A DNA stretch of 64,000 bases. Origin: Enchytraeus crypticus. Taxonomy: Eukaryota > Annelida > Clitellata > Enchytraeida > Enchytraeidae. The first letter of the stretch is position 1. The number at the start of each line of letters is the position of its first letter. The DNA lies in contig CAJHZI010000600.1 in the NCBI GenBank assembly GCA_905160935.1, forward strand, positions 1-64,000, read 5' to 3'. The notes under the pieces are model-generated. The model did no database searches and was not told where the DNA came from. It saw nothing but the letters and a program-made list of their open reading frames with translations. Below are positions 49,901 through 61,229 of the stretch, piece by piece. Made by a program: the position numbers and the translations under genes.

Positions 49901-51104
49901 AAGAATACAATTTTCCGTAGAGATAAGATCTGAGTGTATAATATTAGGAACAGGAAATTAAGAGACAGTGACAACATTGATGATTATGATTGGCTATGGT
50001 TGACCATGATGATTAATAACGACAGCTGATCGACATTTAATAATTGCATTTGATAACGAGAGCGAAAATGAACTAAATCTTGTCAGTATTTGCTATACTC
50101 ACAAATTAATTTCGATATCGTAAAGCTATCCCAAATAAAAGAACTTAACACAATTAATAGACCACAATCATATACGAACAATTGCTTAGTGTGATAGCTA
50201 ATGACCGAGTAATCATATTAATGATATCAACTACTGAATTGCGGAAACAAGATAAACAATTTATGGAATATTCTCCTATGTGATTCTTCTCTTCTATATT
50301 CTACTTTATTCTATTCTAATCTATTAAATTTTGTATCGTTTGGACCTTCTTGTGCTCACTGGCTTGTATTTGTCTCGATAATGCTGGATGTAGTCATGCT
50401 CGACAGTAGCACTCTAGTTGTTGTTATTATCTAATTGTTGTTATTAAGATTCTACGTTCGTATATAAATTAAAATACCGATGAAACTCTCAGCGGAGGTG
50501 CCAATTGGCTTCTTAAATAAAGTCAATGGTAAAGGTCCTTTCATAAAAAAAGCCATTACTCATAAAAAAATATGTAGCACAAAAAGGTGCATCGGTCAGA
50601 GTCTTGTTATGAAACTTTCCGCACTTCTATTACTCATAACTAACTCTCTCACTCTCCCTATCTGTCTTCTTTTGCTTCTTCTTCTTCTTCTTCTTCTTCA
50701 TTTTATACTCCTTCTTTTTTCCGTTATCTATTCTTATTGCTATGCCACTAAATGTCACTATGTTAAGTATAATACAGATATTTTGGTCAAGGTTAAAATG
50801 GAAGCTTACTCTGATTCTCTTTCACGCTCAATGGAGATCAATCCGCAGACAGTAATTCAATCGCACACTAACACATCTCAATAGACAAAGGACAAAAGAT
50901 AAAGGACTGCACTGTTACAGATCTAATTTTCACTTTCATCCATGTTTTTATAAATTCGTTCTTTGGCGTAGAACTAACCTATTGTAACTTAATATTTGAG
51001 ATGTCCCTAATATATCCCTACGTTGAGGAATCGGACGTTAAATCTGTATTGTAATGCATCGCATTAATTGTGCCTATTTTATACCAGGAACATCTTTTAC
51101 TTAC

Positions 51105-51284
51105 CGCGCATTTTCTGCAGAACAGCCAGTATTACCGCTACAGCAACGATGATTATGACCGTTGGAATTAGAACCAAAAGAATGATTAGCAAAGTCTCAT
51201 TGAAACTTTCTGATATTACCGTAGAGCTCTTTTGTTCTGATGATTCAGAATGCATTGACGAATGACTGGGTGAAAAAGAAATAC
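51105..51284 (-). CDS. Ig-receptor candidate: transmembrane exon
   Basis: A 180-nt exon, phase 1 at both ends: acceptor TATTCATTCTGTGTAG and donor ATGCGCG|GTAAGTAA. It encodes a Ser-rich membrane-proximal stalk (SPSHSSMHSESSEQKSS), a hydrophobic helix of about 25 residues (from LLIILLVLIPTVIII to VILAVL) and the basic stop-transfer QKMR. This is the expected anatomy of a type I membrane protein. It joins in frame to the Ig-like exon at 53.2 kb upstream (the split codon becomes GGT) and to the 60-nt exon at 41.4 kb downstream (the split codon becomes GAA). Confidence 0.75.
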
Positions 51285-51966
51285 CTACACAGAATGAATA
51301 CAGCAAAGATAATTGGCACATCAATAAAAATATAGCAATTAATCCTTATTATTGTCGTATGTATAGTAAGCCTACTTAGATTTTAGCTTCATTGCATCAT
51401 AATAACAACATTTAATAAGTTCAAATAACGGTCAAGTTGTAACTAAAATTCTTTTTAATTACAGTAAGTTGTTTGACGCATGTTTTAAGCAAACAATTGA
51501 TCGCAATAGTCACGTTAGGATACAACTAGCTATCGAAGTTTAATTTATATAGCATAAAATCACATTCTATAGAGAAAACCATCAGTCAATATTCAAATAC
51601 GAAATGTAAATGCAATATTGCATAGGCCTACATGTATCGTTAAATTGAGCTAAGTCATATCGAAATGTTTTCGGCCTCCGTATCAGTAGATACACGGCTC
51701 AAATCCAGTACACTCAACGTAATGGGCTTGCTTTTGAGAAAGGAAAGAATTTTAAATCCTAAATCTTTAACTATAGCTATTGCGGTGCTTAATGAATTGT
51801 GTGTTTCAAATACATGCATTCTACATGAAATAATACATCACCATACACATACACATACGAGTCAGATAATAGTACTGTAAAGCAGTACTGTAGCATAACA
51901 TAGTGATGCGCAATCTTGTCCTCTATAACCTTCGCATCATGCGCCAATGAAAACACGCTGTTTAAA

Positions 51967-52089
51967 GGCTAATGTTAACGTCAGGTTCTTCACTCGAAAG
52001 CGATGTCAGTGACGGGCGAGCCCAGGATTTGAACCCGCACGTACTGATCCGCGGTCGAGTACCTTACCGACATCGTCACTGGCTCCAGG
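51967..52089 (-). mobile_element. tRNA-derived SINE, family 1
   Basis: GCTAATGTTAACGTCAGGTT at the left, GAGCCCAGGATTTGAACCCG (B box) and CATCGTCACTGGCTCCAGG at the right. Confidence 0.92.
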
Positions 52090-52392
52090 AAGTTTTACAA
52101 ACTTTTTTCATGAAATTAATCTTGAATACAATAAAGTCTTTAAGTCGGTGAACTAATAGCAACACGAACTGTGACATAAGTTCAGTAAAATGATCAATTA
52201 GGTTTCTATCACGCATCAGTAGGTGCTAGGTTGAAATATTGGGTGGTACCTTTAGTGCTATTCTGTAGAATTAGGAAACCAACTTCACACTCGATTTTAA
52301 CAATGTCATGTTTGTTCCGACGCAATACAAGTGATAATTCATATATAATTATGATAGAGATATACTGAACATTCACAAGTACGATATAGACC

Positions 52393-52394
<2 letters not shown>

Positions 52395-52472
<78 letters not shown>
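52395..52472. repeat. (TA)n microsatellite
   Basis: Nearly pure TA with one TG and one TT interruption. Confidence 0.95.
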
Positions 52473-52474
<2 letters not shown>

Positions 52475-52839
52475 TCTGAACAGTACTGCGCGAAGCACAG
52501 TGTTGTTTACTTGTCCAGTATTAGTTAAACACTTATCAAGTTGAATGTCTAGTCAGGTAGACATCGTTTAAAACTGTTCCATTGAGATGAAATCGCTGTT
52601 CAATTCACAACAAATGCATAGATATAAAAACCAATACGAAAACATTTTCTATAAAATTGTCTGCTTTATAAATTATAATTAGAAAGAGACATTTAATTGC
52701 AATTCATATAGTGTATTGATTTGTAAACAGGATAGTTTTCTCAGGGAATGAAGCCTTACCCAGTAATGTTAGTTGAAGCTGAGGAAGGCATAGGGGCCCA
52801 CTTCGTTATAAGCAGAATCCTCCAAAAATAGTATATAAC

Positions 52840-52977
52840 AACAAGAATGAGTATAGCTAGATGATTTATTGTTCCACTCATATGTAGACATGAAGAGGAA
52901 AGCAGACGACAGGAAAGAGTTGAGGCGTTATAAGCCATGGACCTGCCAGTTGGCAATGCATTGAAAGACAGAGAGAT
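52840..52977 (+). repeat. LINE family C 3' fragment
   Basis: TAGATGATTTATTGTTCCAC, CATATGTAGACATGAAGAGG and CATGGACCTGCCAGTTGGCA match the 3' part of the LINE C copies at 18.7 and 55.0 kb. Confidence 0.75.
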
Positions 52978-53158
52978 TTATATCATTTCATGTTAATGCT
53001 ATAACTTAGTTTATTTCACTTTTCACAATATCTAAATGCAATAAAATTCCGTGATTGGTATAGTATCATTCATAGCTTTTAAGAACTAAATTAAAATTTA
53101 ATTTAATTGCTAAATGAAAGCGGGAAAGAATAATACAATACGATATAGAAAAGCTCAC

Positions 53159-53797
53159 CTGTTCCCATGTTGCTCGTATTGCCGTTAAAAGCATTTTTGG
53201 TACTCTGGTCATCGGCATTTTCCTCGCCGCCACATGCTGTCTTCTCTTGAAATACACTTCTACTGAATAGTTTGTAGATCTGTCCGACTTTAGTGAAGTT
53301 TAAACGAATCGTAGAGATGTTTGGTAAACGGAGATTGCTTGCAGATGATGCGCCGTCATACGTTGAAGTAATTATATCATGCAATGGCGGTCTAGTTGTA
53401 TCAGCATATCTCTGAGTAACGCTCGAGGACTCTTCGGTTTCTAATGAATTAGTAAAAAGTGTATTTGGATTTGACTGCAATGAGGTATTTACCTCGCTTG
53501 TAATTTTAGTTCTTGAATCTTTTGCCCATGAAAAGTGCGAGCTTGTGGGTTCTGGAAGAATATTAGAGATCTCTGTTGTAAGTACGCAACTGCAGCAGTT
53601 CTCGTTCGCTTGATGGCTTTCGTTGAAAGAGACAGAAATTAAAGGTGTGTCCTCATCTATAATAGAACCCGTTACAGGTAGCCCTATCCACGTGTAGGGA
53701 GCCCATCTCATCACAAGATTAACTGTGCCATTGGATGTGATTGAACAGTTCAAAGTAACTGCGTAGTTTTCCTTCATCTTGCATTTTTCTGTTGCAC
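53159..53797 (-). CDS. Ig-receptor candidate: second Ig-like domain plus Ser/Thr-rich stalk
   Basis: A 639-nt exon, phase 1 at both ends (acceptor TTTTTAAACAAAG; donor GGAACAG|GTGAGC), open throughout. Residues 1-75 look like a divergent Ig domain: strand B Cys in YAVTLNCSITS, core Trp in LVMRWAPY, strand F Cys in ENCCSCVLTT, but without the usual Tyr-x-Cys, so disulphide pairing is uncertain. The remaining 135 residues are rich in Ser, Thr, Asn and charged residues (ILPEPTSSHFSW, SLETEESSSVTQRYADTTRP) with several N-glycosylation sites, consistent with an extended stalk. It fuses in frame to the transmembrane exon. Repeats and a reversed LINE separate it from the first Ig exon. Confidence 0.7.
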
Positions 53798-54699
53798 CTT
53801 TGTTTAAAAATAATAAATCAGAACGAAGATTTAACATATTGTTTAAAGTAGGTCCAAGCTTAACGAGCATAAATGCAATATCAAAAAAGTATAAGACAGA
53901 AGTATATTTGGAACGCTATATGGAATTGGCGAAAACAATGATACTGACTACATTCACAAATAATAATTATAAATTAACGAATTCTAAAGAAAAGCTTAAG
54001 AAAATCTAGGCTTTAACCTACGTCCAGTGGCTCATTCGTTAGGTCATTCCAAACCCATTTACAGCAGAAGTATTCATTGAATTGAGAATTTTTTGTTGAT
54101 CAGAGATATTCGAGATATGTACAACGTAAGGTGTGGTGTTTCGCAAAAACTGACATAGTTTTAATGAGGCCTCGTCAGGAAGCTGACCGGAATATTTAAT
54201 TCACATCGAATTCAAGATTTTTCATTTACAGTATCAGATTAATAAACCAATCATAATTATTTATCCCCCCAAGATCATATCCCCCAATCATATCCCCCAA
54301 GAAATAATGATATAGGCTGAAATTTCCTATTCCCTAAGGCAATGAAATGCTGCCAGCCAAGCTTTCAATGATTCAGATAAGCTCTACAAAACATACAATG
54401 AAAAGCTAACTTGTACCACCAGTTAGACAACCATCAGAGTACACCACAATGACGAAATTGGAACAAATTGAAATTTAAAGATTACAGAAATTCTCTCTCT
54501 CCCTCTCAGTGCACTGCCTACTGGCAGGCCCATGGTACATAAGCCTCCACTCTGCTCTGTCTTCCGCTGACAATAAACAATAGTAATGAAATAGACTTAA
54601 ATATGCAGTAGGATTGCACAAGCAAAAGCGGCCTTTGGTAGTAGAAAAGAACTATTAACAAACAGTCTGAAGAAAGATACAAAGATAAAGAGTGAAAAC

Positions 54700-55130
54700 T
54701 TTGGTTTGGACCACGCTATTGTATGGATATGAGACATGGACCTTAAGGAAGGAAGATATTAGGAAACTGGAGGCATTGGAAATGTGGATTTGGAGAAGAA
54801 TGGAGAGGATTAGTTGGACTCAAAGGCTACAAATGAGGAAGTTCTAGAGAGAGTTGGCACAGATAGACAGTTGATAAATGTATTAAGAAATAGGAAGAAG
54901 AGTTGGATAGGACACATTCTAAGGGGGGAAGGTCTATTGAAAGAGGTCATAGAAGGTAGAATGGAAGGAAAAAGAGGAAGGGGCAGGCTGAGATTAGGTA
55001 TGTTAGATGATTTAAAGACCCACTCATATGTGGAATTGAAGAGGAAGGCGTAAGACAGAGAAGAGTGGATGCGTTATATACCATGGACTTGCCAGTAGAC
55101 AGTGCACTAAGAGAGAGAGATAGCAGTTTA
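54700..55130 (+). pseudogene. LINE family C fragment: reverse transcriptase C-terminal tail
   Basis: Second good copy of the tail at 18.4 kb: YGYETWTLRKEDIRKLEA, a one-base frame change near 54,815, then NEEVLERVGTDRQLINVL, SWIGHILRGEGLLKE and GRGRLRLGMLDDL, a stop at 55,051 and the CTTGCCAGTAGACAGTGCACTAAGAGAGA 3' signature split by changes. The two copies are very similar in DNA, so the family was recently active. Confidence 0.87.
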
Positions 55131-55738
55131 AATTTACATTCCTTAGAAGAAACTTTTTGAACAATATAAATCTGATGCGCAATTACAGCGTATTTTTTTA
55201 AAGTTCCATTACTACAACTTTTAAGTTATGTATTATCACATGACCTCGTTTAATACATGTTTACTGAGGCTGATAATATTCCAAAGTTCAAAGAAAAATT
55301 CATTTATGTCCTTACAAACATCTTGACTCTTTACAATGGCACTTCTGGTGCCTAAAAGGCTCAATAGTGCTCGATGTCGTCATTCATGACTGTAGCACTC
55401 TAATTGTTGGTGTTATTATTGTTATAAAAGGACATCTTAGTACTTAGAAGCACTATATAACTAATTTTAATTTTTAATTATAGTATTATTATTTCATCAC
55501 AAGGATGCATAGTTTAGGATAAAATGTATTTAACTCTGGGCGGACGAGAGCGTAGATATTATGAAGTATTGTTTTGCCAATTTCCCGCCATATTGAAATA
55601 ATTATAATGGGTACTAATCCTTCTAGTCGAGGCATTTTTTCTTTGTTCTGAGAGAAAAAGATCATGATAAAAAAAATGGGATAAAGGATAGTACTTCACT
55701 TTAAAATGTTCGTGAACTCGTGTGTACTCTGTTCGTGA

Positions 55739-58700
55739 ATGTACATTAAACTTTGTAACTTTGCTAACTTTCATATCAATGTTAGAAGTCTCAATGCCAA
55801 TTATTTACACTTATTAAATTTACTTGATATTTATGATTACAAATTTAATATTTTTTACTATATGAAATATGGTCCACAAACCTGGCATATTTTGATAATA
55901 TATTTCCTAACTATGTTTTTCTTTCCTTTCCGCCACTGAACCAGAGAGCCGGTGGAGTTGGTGTTTTAATTCATAAATCGATAGTGTATAATATTGTTGC
56001 CTCGTCAAATGACTACAAGATACTAGATGATGCTGCGGAATATGTTACACTTGATGTAACTACCAGTAACGGCAAAATTCGTATATTTTTATTTTATAGA
56101 TACCCAAGTAAAGCAATGCCGATTTTTATTGATTCATTGCTTGATTTGCTTAAGCTGTACAAGCCAACGAAGAGAAGCATATTATGTGGTGACCTGAATA
56201 TTGATTTACTGAAATATGGCTCTACTGCATGTATTGAGAGATACGTCAATGAATTATTCTCTATGAACTTTGTTCCGTTCTCTGTTATTCCGACACATTG
56301 TGTTAATAATTCAATGAGTATTATCGACCATGTATTCTGTAATTTTGGTATTGATTGTGTGCAAGGCTGTAGAATTAAGTCATTAACAGTGGCAAGTGAT
56401 GTTAGTGACCACTATGCCAACATTGTTGCTATAACTGCAAACAAGAAAAGGACAAATTACTGTGATCGATCCACGACACGAATTTTCTCTAAAAAGGCTA
56501 TAAATTCTTTTAAAAATCAACTTTCTTTTACTGATTGGACACCCATTTATAGTTCTGATCAGATAGACACGTCGATCGCCTACCTAACTGATACCTTAAC
56601 TAACGCCATTGATAACAATTTTCCGTTAGTTCTACTGTCTCGAAAAAGTTTTAAGAACAAACCATGGATATCAGAGGAATTGAAAAAAAGTATCAAAATA
56701 AAAAATTATCTCTACCTACTTTTCAAAAAAACTAAAAGTATTGAAGATGAAGCTAAATATAGTGCCTATCGCAAATCAGTGGAAAAGGAATTAGAAAATT
56801 ATAGAAAGATATATTTCAGCGATAAATTAAATATAAGATTTAATTCCGCTAAAAATATATGGAAAATCTTAACGACATCACTAGTCACAAAAATAAAATA
56901 GCTAACAATTTAATTGATAGAGTTGACTCTAAAAATGATTTTATTTATGATAAATATCAAATGGCGAAAGAATTTAACAACTACTTTATCAATGTCGGTA
57001 TTAACTTAGCAAATGAAATAACAAATAATTCTAATGATTACCAGTCTTACCTTCCTGAAAATTTCCCAAATTCTATATTCATATACCCAGCCATCAATAA
57101 TGAAATCTTCAATATCATTCAAAGCCTAAATAAAAGTAATGCCACCGGACATGATAAAATAACTAGTAAAATTCTTCAGCTCGGTGCTGAATACATTGTC
57201 AACCCAATTACTTTTACTATGAATAAATCTCTAGAGCAAGGCTTCTTTCCTACAAGTTTTAAACTAGCTAAAGTAATTCCTATTCTTAAAAAGGGTTGTA
57301 ATCATGATGTATCTAATTATAGACCCATTTCTCTACTTAATAACATGAGCAAAATTATTGAGAAAGTGATCTACCAACACCTGGTTGATTTTTTTAATTT
57401 TAACAATACTTTATCTGACAGCCAGTTTGGTTTTAGAGAAGGCCATTCCACAATTGATGCACTTTTCAGCTGTATCAATTTGCTGACAAATAAAAATGCC
57501 GAGAAAAGTAAAACTATGGGCATCTTTTTAGATTTAAGTAAAGCTTTTGATACAGTCGACCATGGTATCTTGCACTTTAAATTATCTAATTATGGTATTC
57601 GTGGTAAAGCTTATAATTGGTTAAAATCATATTTGTCCGACAGACAGTAATATACTGTAATAATGATATATACAATCTGATATAAAATATATCAGAATGG
57701 GCGTGCCCCAGGGCTCAATATTAGGACCATTGTTGTTTTTAATTTACGTTAGTGACTTACAATTTTCCTGTACCAATGCCTCATTAAAACTTTTTGCTGA
57801 TGATTCCAATCTTTTTGTGCACGGTAGCAACCTTGAAGAACTGTACCAGGCAGCTAACCAGGCTTGCTCACAAGTTAGTCGTTGGTTTATCTGCAATCGT
57901 TTAGCAATTAATTGTTCAAAGTCGGCATATATATTACTTTTTCCTACAGATGACGATAGTGCAAACATTACGGCAAATGATATGTGTGTTAAATTAAATA
58001 ATTGTTCAATTGGTAAAGTCTCAATCACTAAATTTCTGGGCATTCTAATTGATGAGAACCTTACTTTTAACGATCATATCGATGCTTTAATAAGCAAGGT
58101 TAATAGCTTAAATGGTATGTTTTACAGACGAAGAGACTACATACCTCAGGAATGCCGTAAAAATCTGTATTTTTCTCTTGTTTGTTCGCGCATTCAATAT
58201 GGTATAGAAATTTATGGAAAAACAACCTCTAAGTTATTACAGCCTCTGCACTATTCCTGTAATAGAATTTTTACGAACTCTACAAAATAAATCCAGGTTT
58301 TGTAATGTCAAAGAATTATATGCTAATTTCAATACTTTACCTGTATCTCAACTCTATATACTTTCTATAAGTAAATTAATTTACAAGTGTATTAATTATG
58401 ACGGTATTATGTCTACGGCAATTTGTGACATCATTAATTCTCTCCATCAAACTCGTTATTACAATACTAGACTGTCAAGCACTAATTATATATTTTCAAT
58501 AGCAGCAAGCTTTTCTTCAAATCTTATATTTTTAATTGTGTGATGATTTGGAATAATATTCCCTTAGAAATTCGTAATAGTAAATCTTTGAACTTATTCA
58601 ACAAGAGATACAAAAGCTATTTAATTAGTATTTTGTAATGATAAATATATATTAATGTTGGCAATTATCGTGCTATTTCTGTCATTACTTAGGTTGCTTG

Positions 58701-58935
58701 CTTCAATAATTTTAGTTTGATTTTTATGCTGTCAATTGTTGTACAACAGTTTTTCGAAATTGCACGCCGGTTAGTCGGTACTGCTTTTCGCTAGTAACTC
58801 TTGCTAATTTTAAATGCACATGTATGTTTGGCTGTTTTTGCGTGTTTGCTGGTTGTCAACTAGATAGGGTATATATACCCTCTTTGATGACCTTGTGATT
58901 GTATGTATACTTGTATGTGTACTTCAATAAACATA
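55739..58935 (+). pseudogene. LINE family D: endonuclease-reverse transcriptase retrotransposon, nearly full length
   Basis: Begins in the AP-endonuclease (HINVRSLNANYLHLLNLL at 55,770), continues after a frame change with RAGGVGVLIHKS, CGDLNIDLL, IIDHVF and SDHYANIV (55,984-56,901), then the reverse transcriptase (56,859-57,650: [41 protein letters not shown]). A stop at 57,648 and a frame change precede [20 protein letters not shown] and LFADDSNLF (57,697-58,290), and the C-terminus ends at 58,639. The 3' UTR runs to an AATAAA at about 58,926. At least four frame lesions make it inactive, but catalytic residues remain. It lies reversed in an intron of the Ig-receptor candidate. Confidence 0.92.
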
Positions 58936-58999
58936 GTTCACTCTCTCTCTCTCTCTGCTTTCATATATCTCAATTCAGGATCTTAAAGCCTAAAACGAC

Positions 59000-59655
59000 C
59001 AGCTTAAAGGGTAGGCCTACTGGTATGGTTAATTTAATCCGGCTATACAGTAAGCTTTGGCAAATATTACGTTCCATTTTTGGAATGAGCAACCTGCGAG
59101 TGCAAAGTTCTGACATACTGGTATAGTTGCTTTAGAGAAAATGAACGTTACAAGCACAGATGTAACAAAATAGGTGCTTTAGTTCAACTTCAATAGAGAG
59201 AGAGAGAATCAATAAATTTACAAGACAATACAATACAATAGAGTTTATTAGATCAAAACACAACGTATACCATACAAAATTAAAACAAGCATGTGCTCGG
59301 AAATAGTAAAATTGAATCGAAAACAAAATCATATAAAGTAAAATTTGAAAAAAAAGAAAAATACATCCATCAAACAATAGTTTCATAACAGCACCTATCA
59401 CTCACTCTTATATTAATTTAGAACAGTCATGAGCTGAATATGAAAGTATAAACATATTTCGCAGAACATTATTCCCATAAGATGCTATATTTTCAGTTGA
59501 CTCAGGCATCGACCGTTGTTCCTGTCCCCACTGATGAGGTTAATGTGTGATGCATTAGAAAAGCCAGTGTTAAATAGTACAAGTAGAAGTAGTTGTACTA
59601 ATTAGAGTGCATGCAAGCATACGAAGAACTAAACATTAGATGCCGATAAAAAGGC
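59000..59655. other. Intron stretch, nothing recognised
   Basis: A short (GA)n at about 59,195-59,207 and a few LINE-like scraps. No coding exon supported. Confidence 0.4.
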
Positions 59656-59659
59656 GTAA

Positions 59660-59783
59660 AGCCTCTTTAAACGTCAGTTTCATTCCTCCAAAGTGATATC
59701 AGTGACGGGAAAGTGCGGGATTTTAACCCACACATACTGATCCGCGATCAGATACCTTACTAACATCGCCATTTGCTCCAGCT
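59660..59783 (-). mobile_element. tRNA-derived SINE, family 1, diverged
   Basis: ACGTCAGTTTCATTCCTCC, AAGTGATATCAGTGACGGGA, GGATTTTAACCC (mutated B box) and CATCGCCATTTGCTCCAGC. Confidence 0.85.
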
Positions 59784-60374
59784 AGTAGATCAGAGACTTT
59801 GATCAATGCATGGATCATTGGCCATAAATGCATTATTATTGCATAAGTAACTAATCAAAGCTCCAGTACTGTACCATAGTCACTATCTTCGTCATACTGT
59901 ATGAGAAGATGCATTTTGATAATATACAAGGTCAACCTGAATTGTCTGGTATGGCTGTTCGCTTGCATTAGACTTGTTCGAAAGTTCAGATTTAGGACGT
60001 AAGCCAAGTTTTAGCAAACTGGTAAGAGCCTTAATGAAAGTTTTAATGAAATCCTCTATATAGCTTAAAAATCATGCATACTCCTCTTGACCAGAAGAGA
60101 CGGTTAAAGACAAACAAAATTATAGTTAAATGACAATAGGAAACTTACATACATTTAAATTTGAATTTCAATAACTCAATTTTTGCGACAAAACAAATTA
60201 CGGTCATCACTCATCGCCAATACCATAAAAATTCGAAGTGCAAATAAGTTCAATAAATCATTTTAAAAATAATTATCCAACAACTTCTAAAATAAGAACT
60301 CCAACTACATGTATATCTACGAAATAATTATCATAATTTATTTTATTTTATTTTTAATATTACATAACTATCCC

Positions 60375-60535
60375 AACCGCGCGGATCTGAGAGTAAAATC
60401 TCGGACATTCACTGGACTGGTTATACGGAAATGAACTAGGCTAAACTGACTAGCGGTTTAAAAAATTAAACATGTGGCATTAAAAAGGATAGATAACAAC
60501 ATAGTTGATCATTTCACTATAATACGTGTTCACTT
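60375..60535 (+). mobile_element. tRNA-derived SINE, family 2
   Basis: CGCGCGGATCTGAGAGTAAA ... CACTGGACTGGTTATACGG ... ACATAGTTGATCATTTCACT matches the copy at 30.3 kb; the tRNA-like head is truncated. Confidence 0.75.
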
Positions 60536-60874
60536 TTTTACATTTTAAAACTAAGTGAAATTACATTTATAGATCAAGAAATTATTATGAATAATTTTAT
60601 ATTTGATTTAATTGGGTGAAATACTGACAATTTATCATACGTATTAGTTTCTTTTAATAGAGTAATTTTACTTGTATAATTAGAACATTGTTCATGATGC
60701 ACCAGTTGGATACCTGAAGCTCTATAACTAGTATTGAACAGAATCTTTGACCGTCCTTGACTGTTCCTTTTCTAATAAAACAGGTGTTAAACTCAGCTTT
60801 AATATAATTTTAATATTTGTTGAAAATTACTAAAAGTAAAAAAATTCTTTCACAAGTAAATAGAATGAGCTTAC

Positions 60875-61190
60875 TTGTAAGTGTAAAATTCAGCGAGTGT
60901 CCGTCCTGACCAAGTACATGGTAGCATCTGTAGTGCGCGTGACTATCATTTAGTGAATGTAAAGAGATGTTCTTAATGTAGTAGTTTCCACTGCTCGATA
61001 CACCTCTATAAAGATAGCTTTGAGTTGAGGTATTTTTAAATGGCCATTCCATCCGCTTATACGGATCACTACACGTCCAATTTAATCTCCATTCTGCTGG
61101 CATAGTTACTAGAATGTCGCTATGATATCTGACAGGCTCAATTGCCTCTTCTATCGGTAAGTACAGCAAGGTCATAAAAGCTATCCACAT
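60875..61190 (-). CDS. Ig-receptor candidate: first exon with signal peptide and Ig-like domain
   Basis: Starts at the ATG at 61,190 (or 61,223, eleven codons earlier) with a hydrophobic leader MWIAFMTLLYLP. The rest forms an Ig-like domain: strand B Cys in LNWTCSDPY, core Trp in RMEWPF, and the diagnostic strand F motif HAHYRCYHV with Tyr-x-Cys. Several Asn-x-Ser/Thr sites follow an extracellular protein. The donor is CTTACAA|GTAAGC, leaving phase 1, which matches the acceptor phase of the second Ig-like exon. The sum of all exon lengths keeps one open frame to each of the three candidate stops. Nothing identifies the ligand. Confidence 0.72.
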
Positions 61191-61229
61191 TTTAATAGTA
61201 ATTGCGCAGTGTTCTTGATGCATTTGAAA

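Noticed and set aside
50480..50884. 134-codon + strand frame with a Leu-rich helix
   Set aside because: The Leu run comes from a CTT microsatellite; no other coding sign or splice context.
52745..52956. Hydrophobic minus-strand frame with a donor-like GTAAGG, a possible second transmembrane exon
   Set aside because: Its upstream half is a LINE family C fragment and the phase does not match the other exons.
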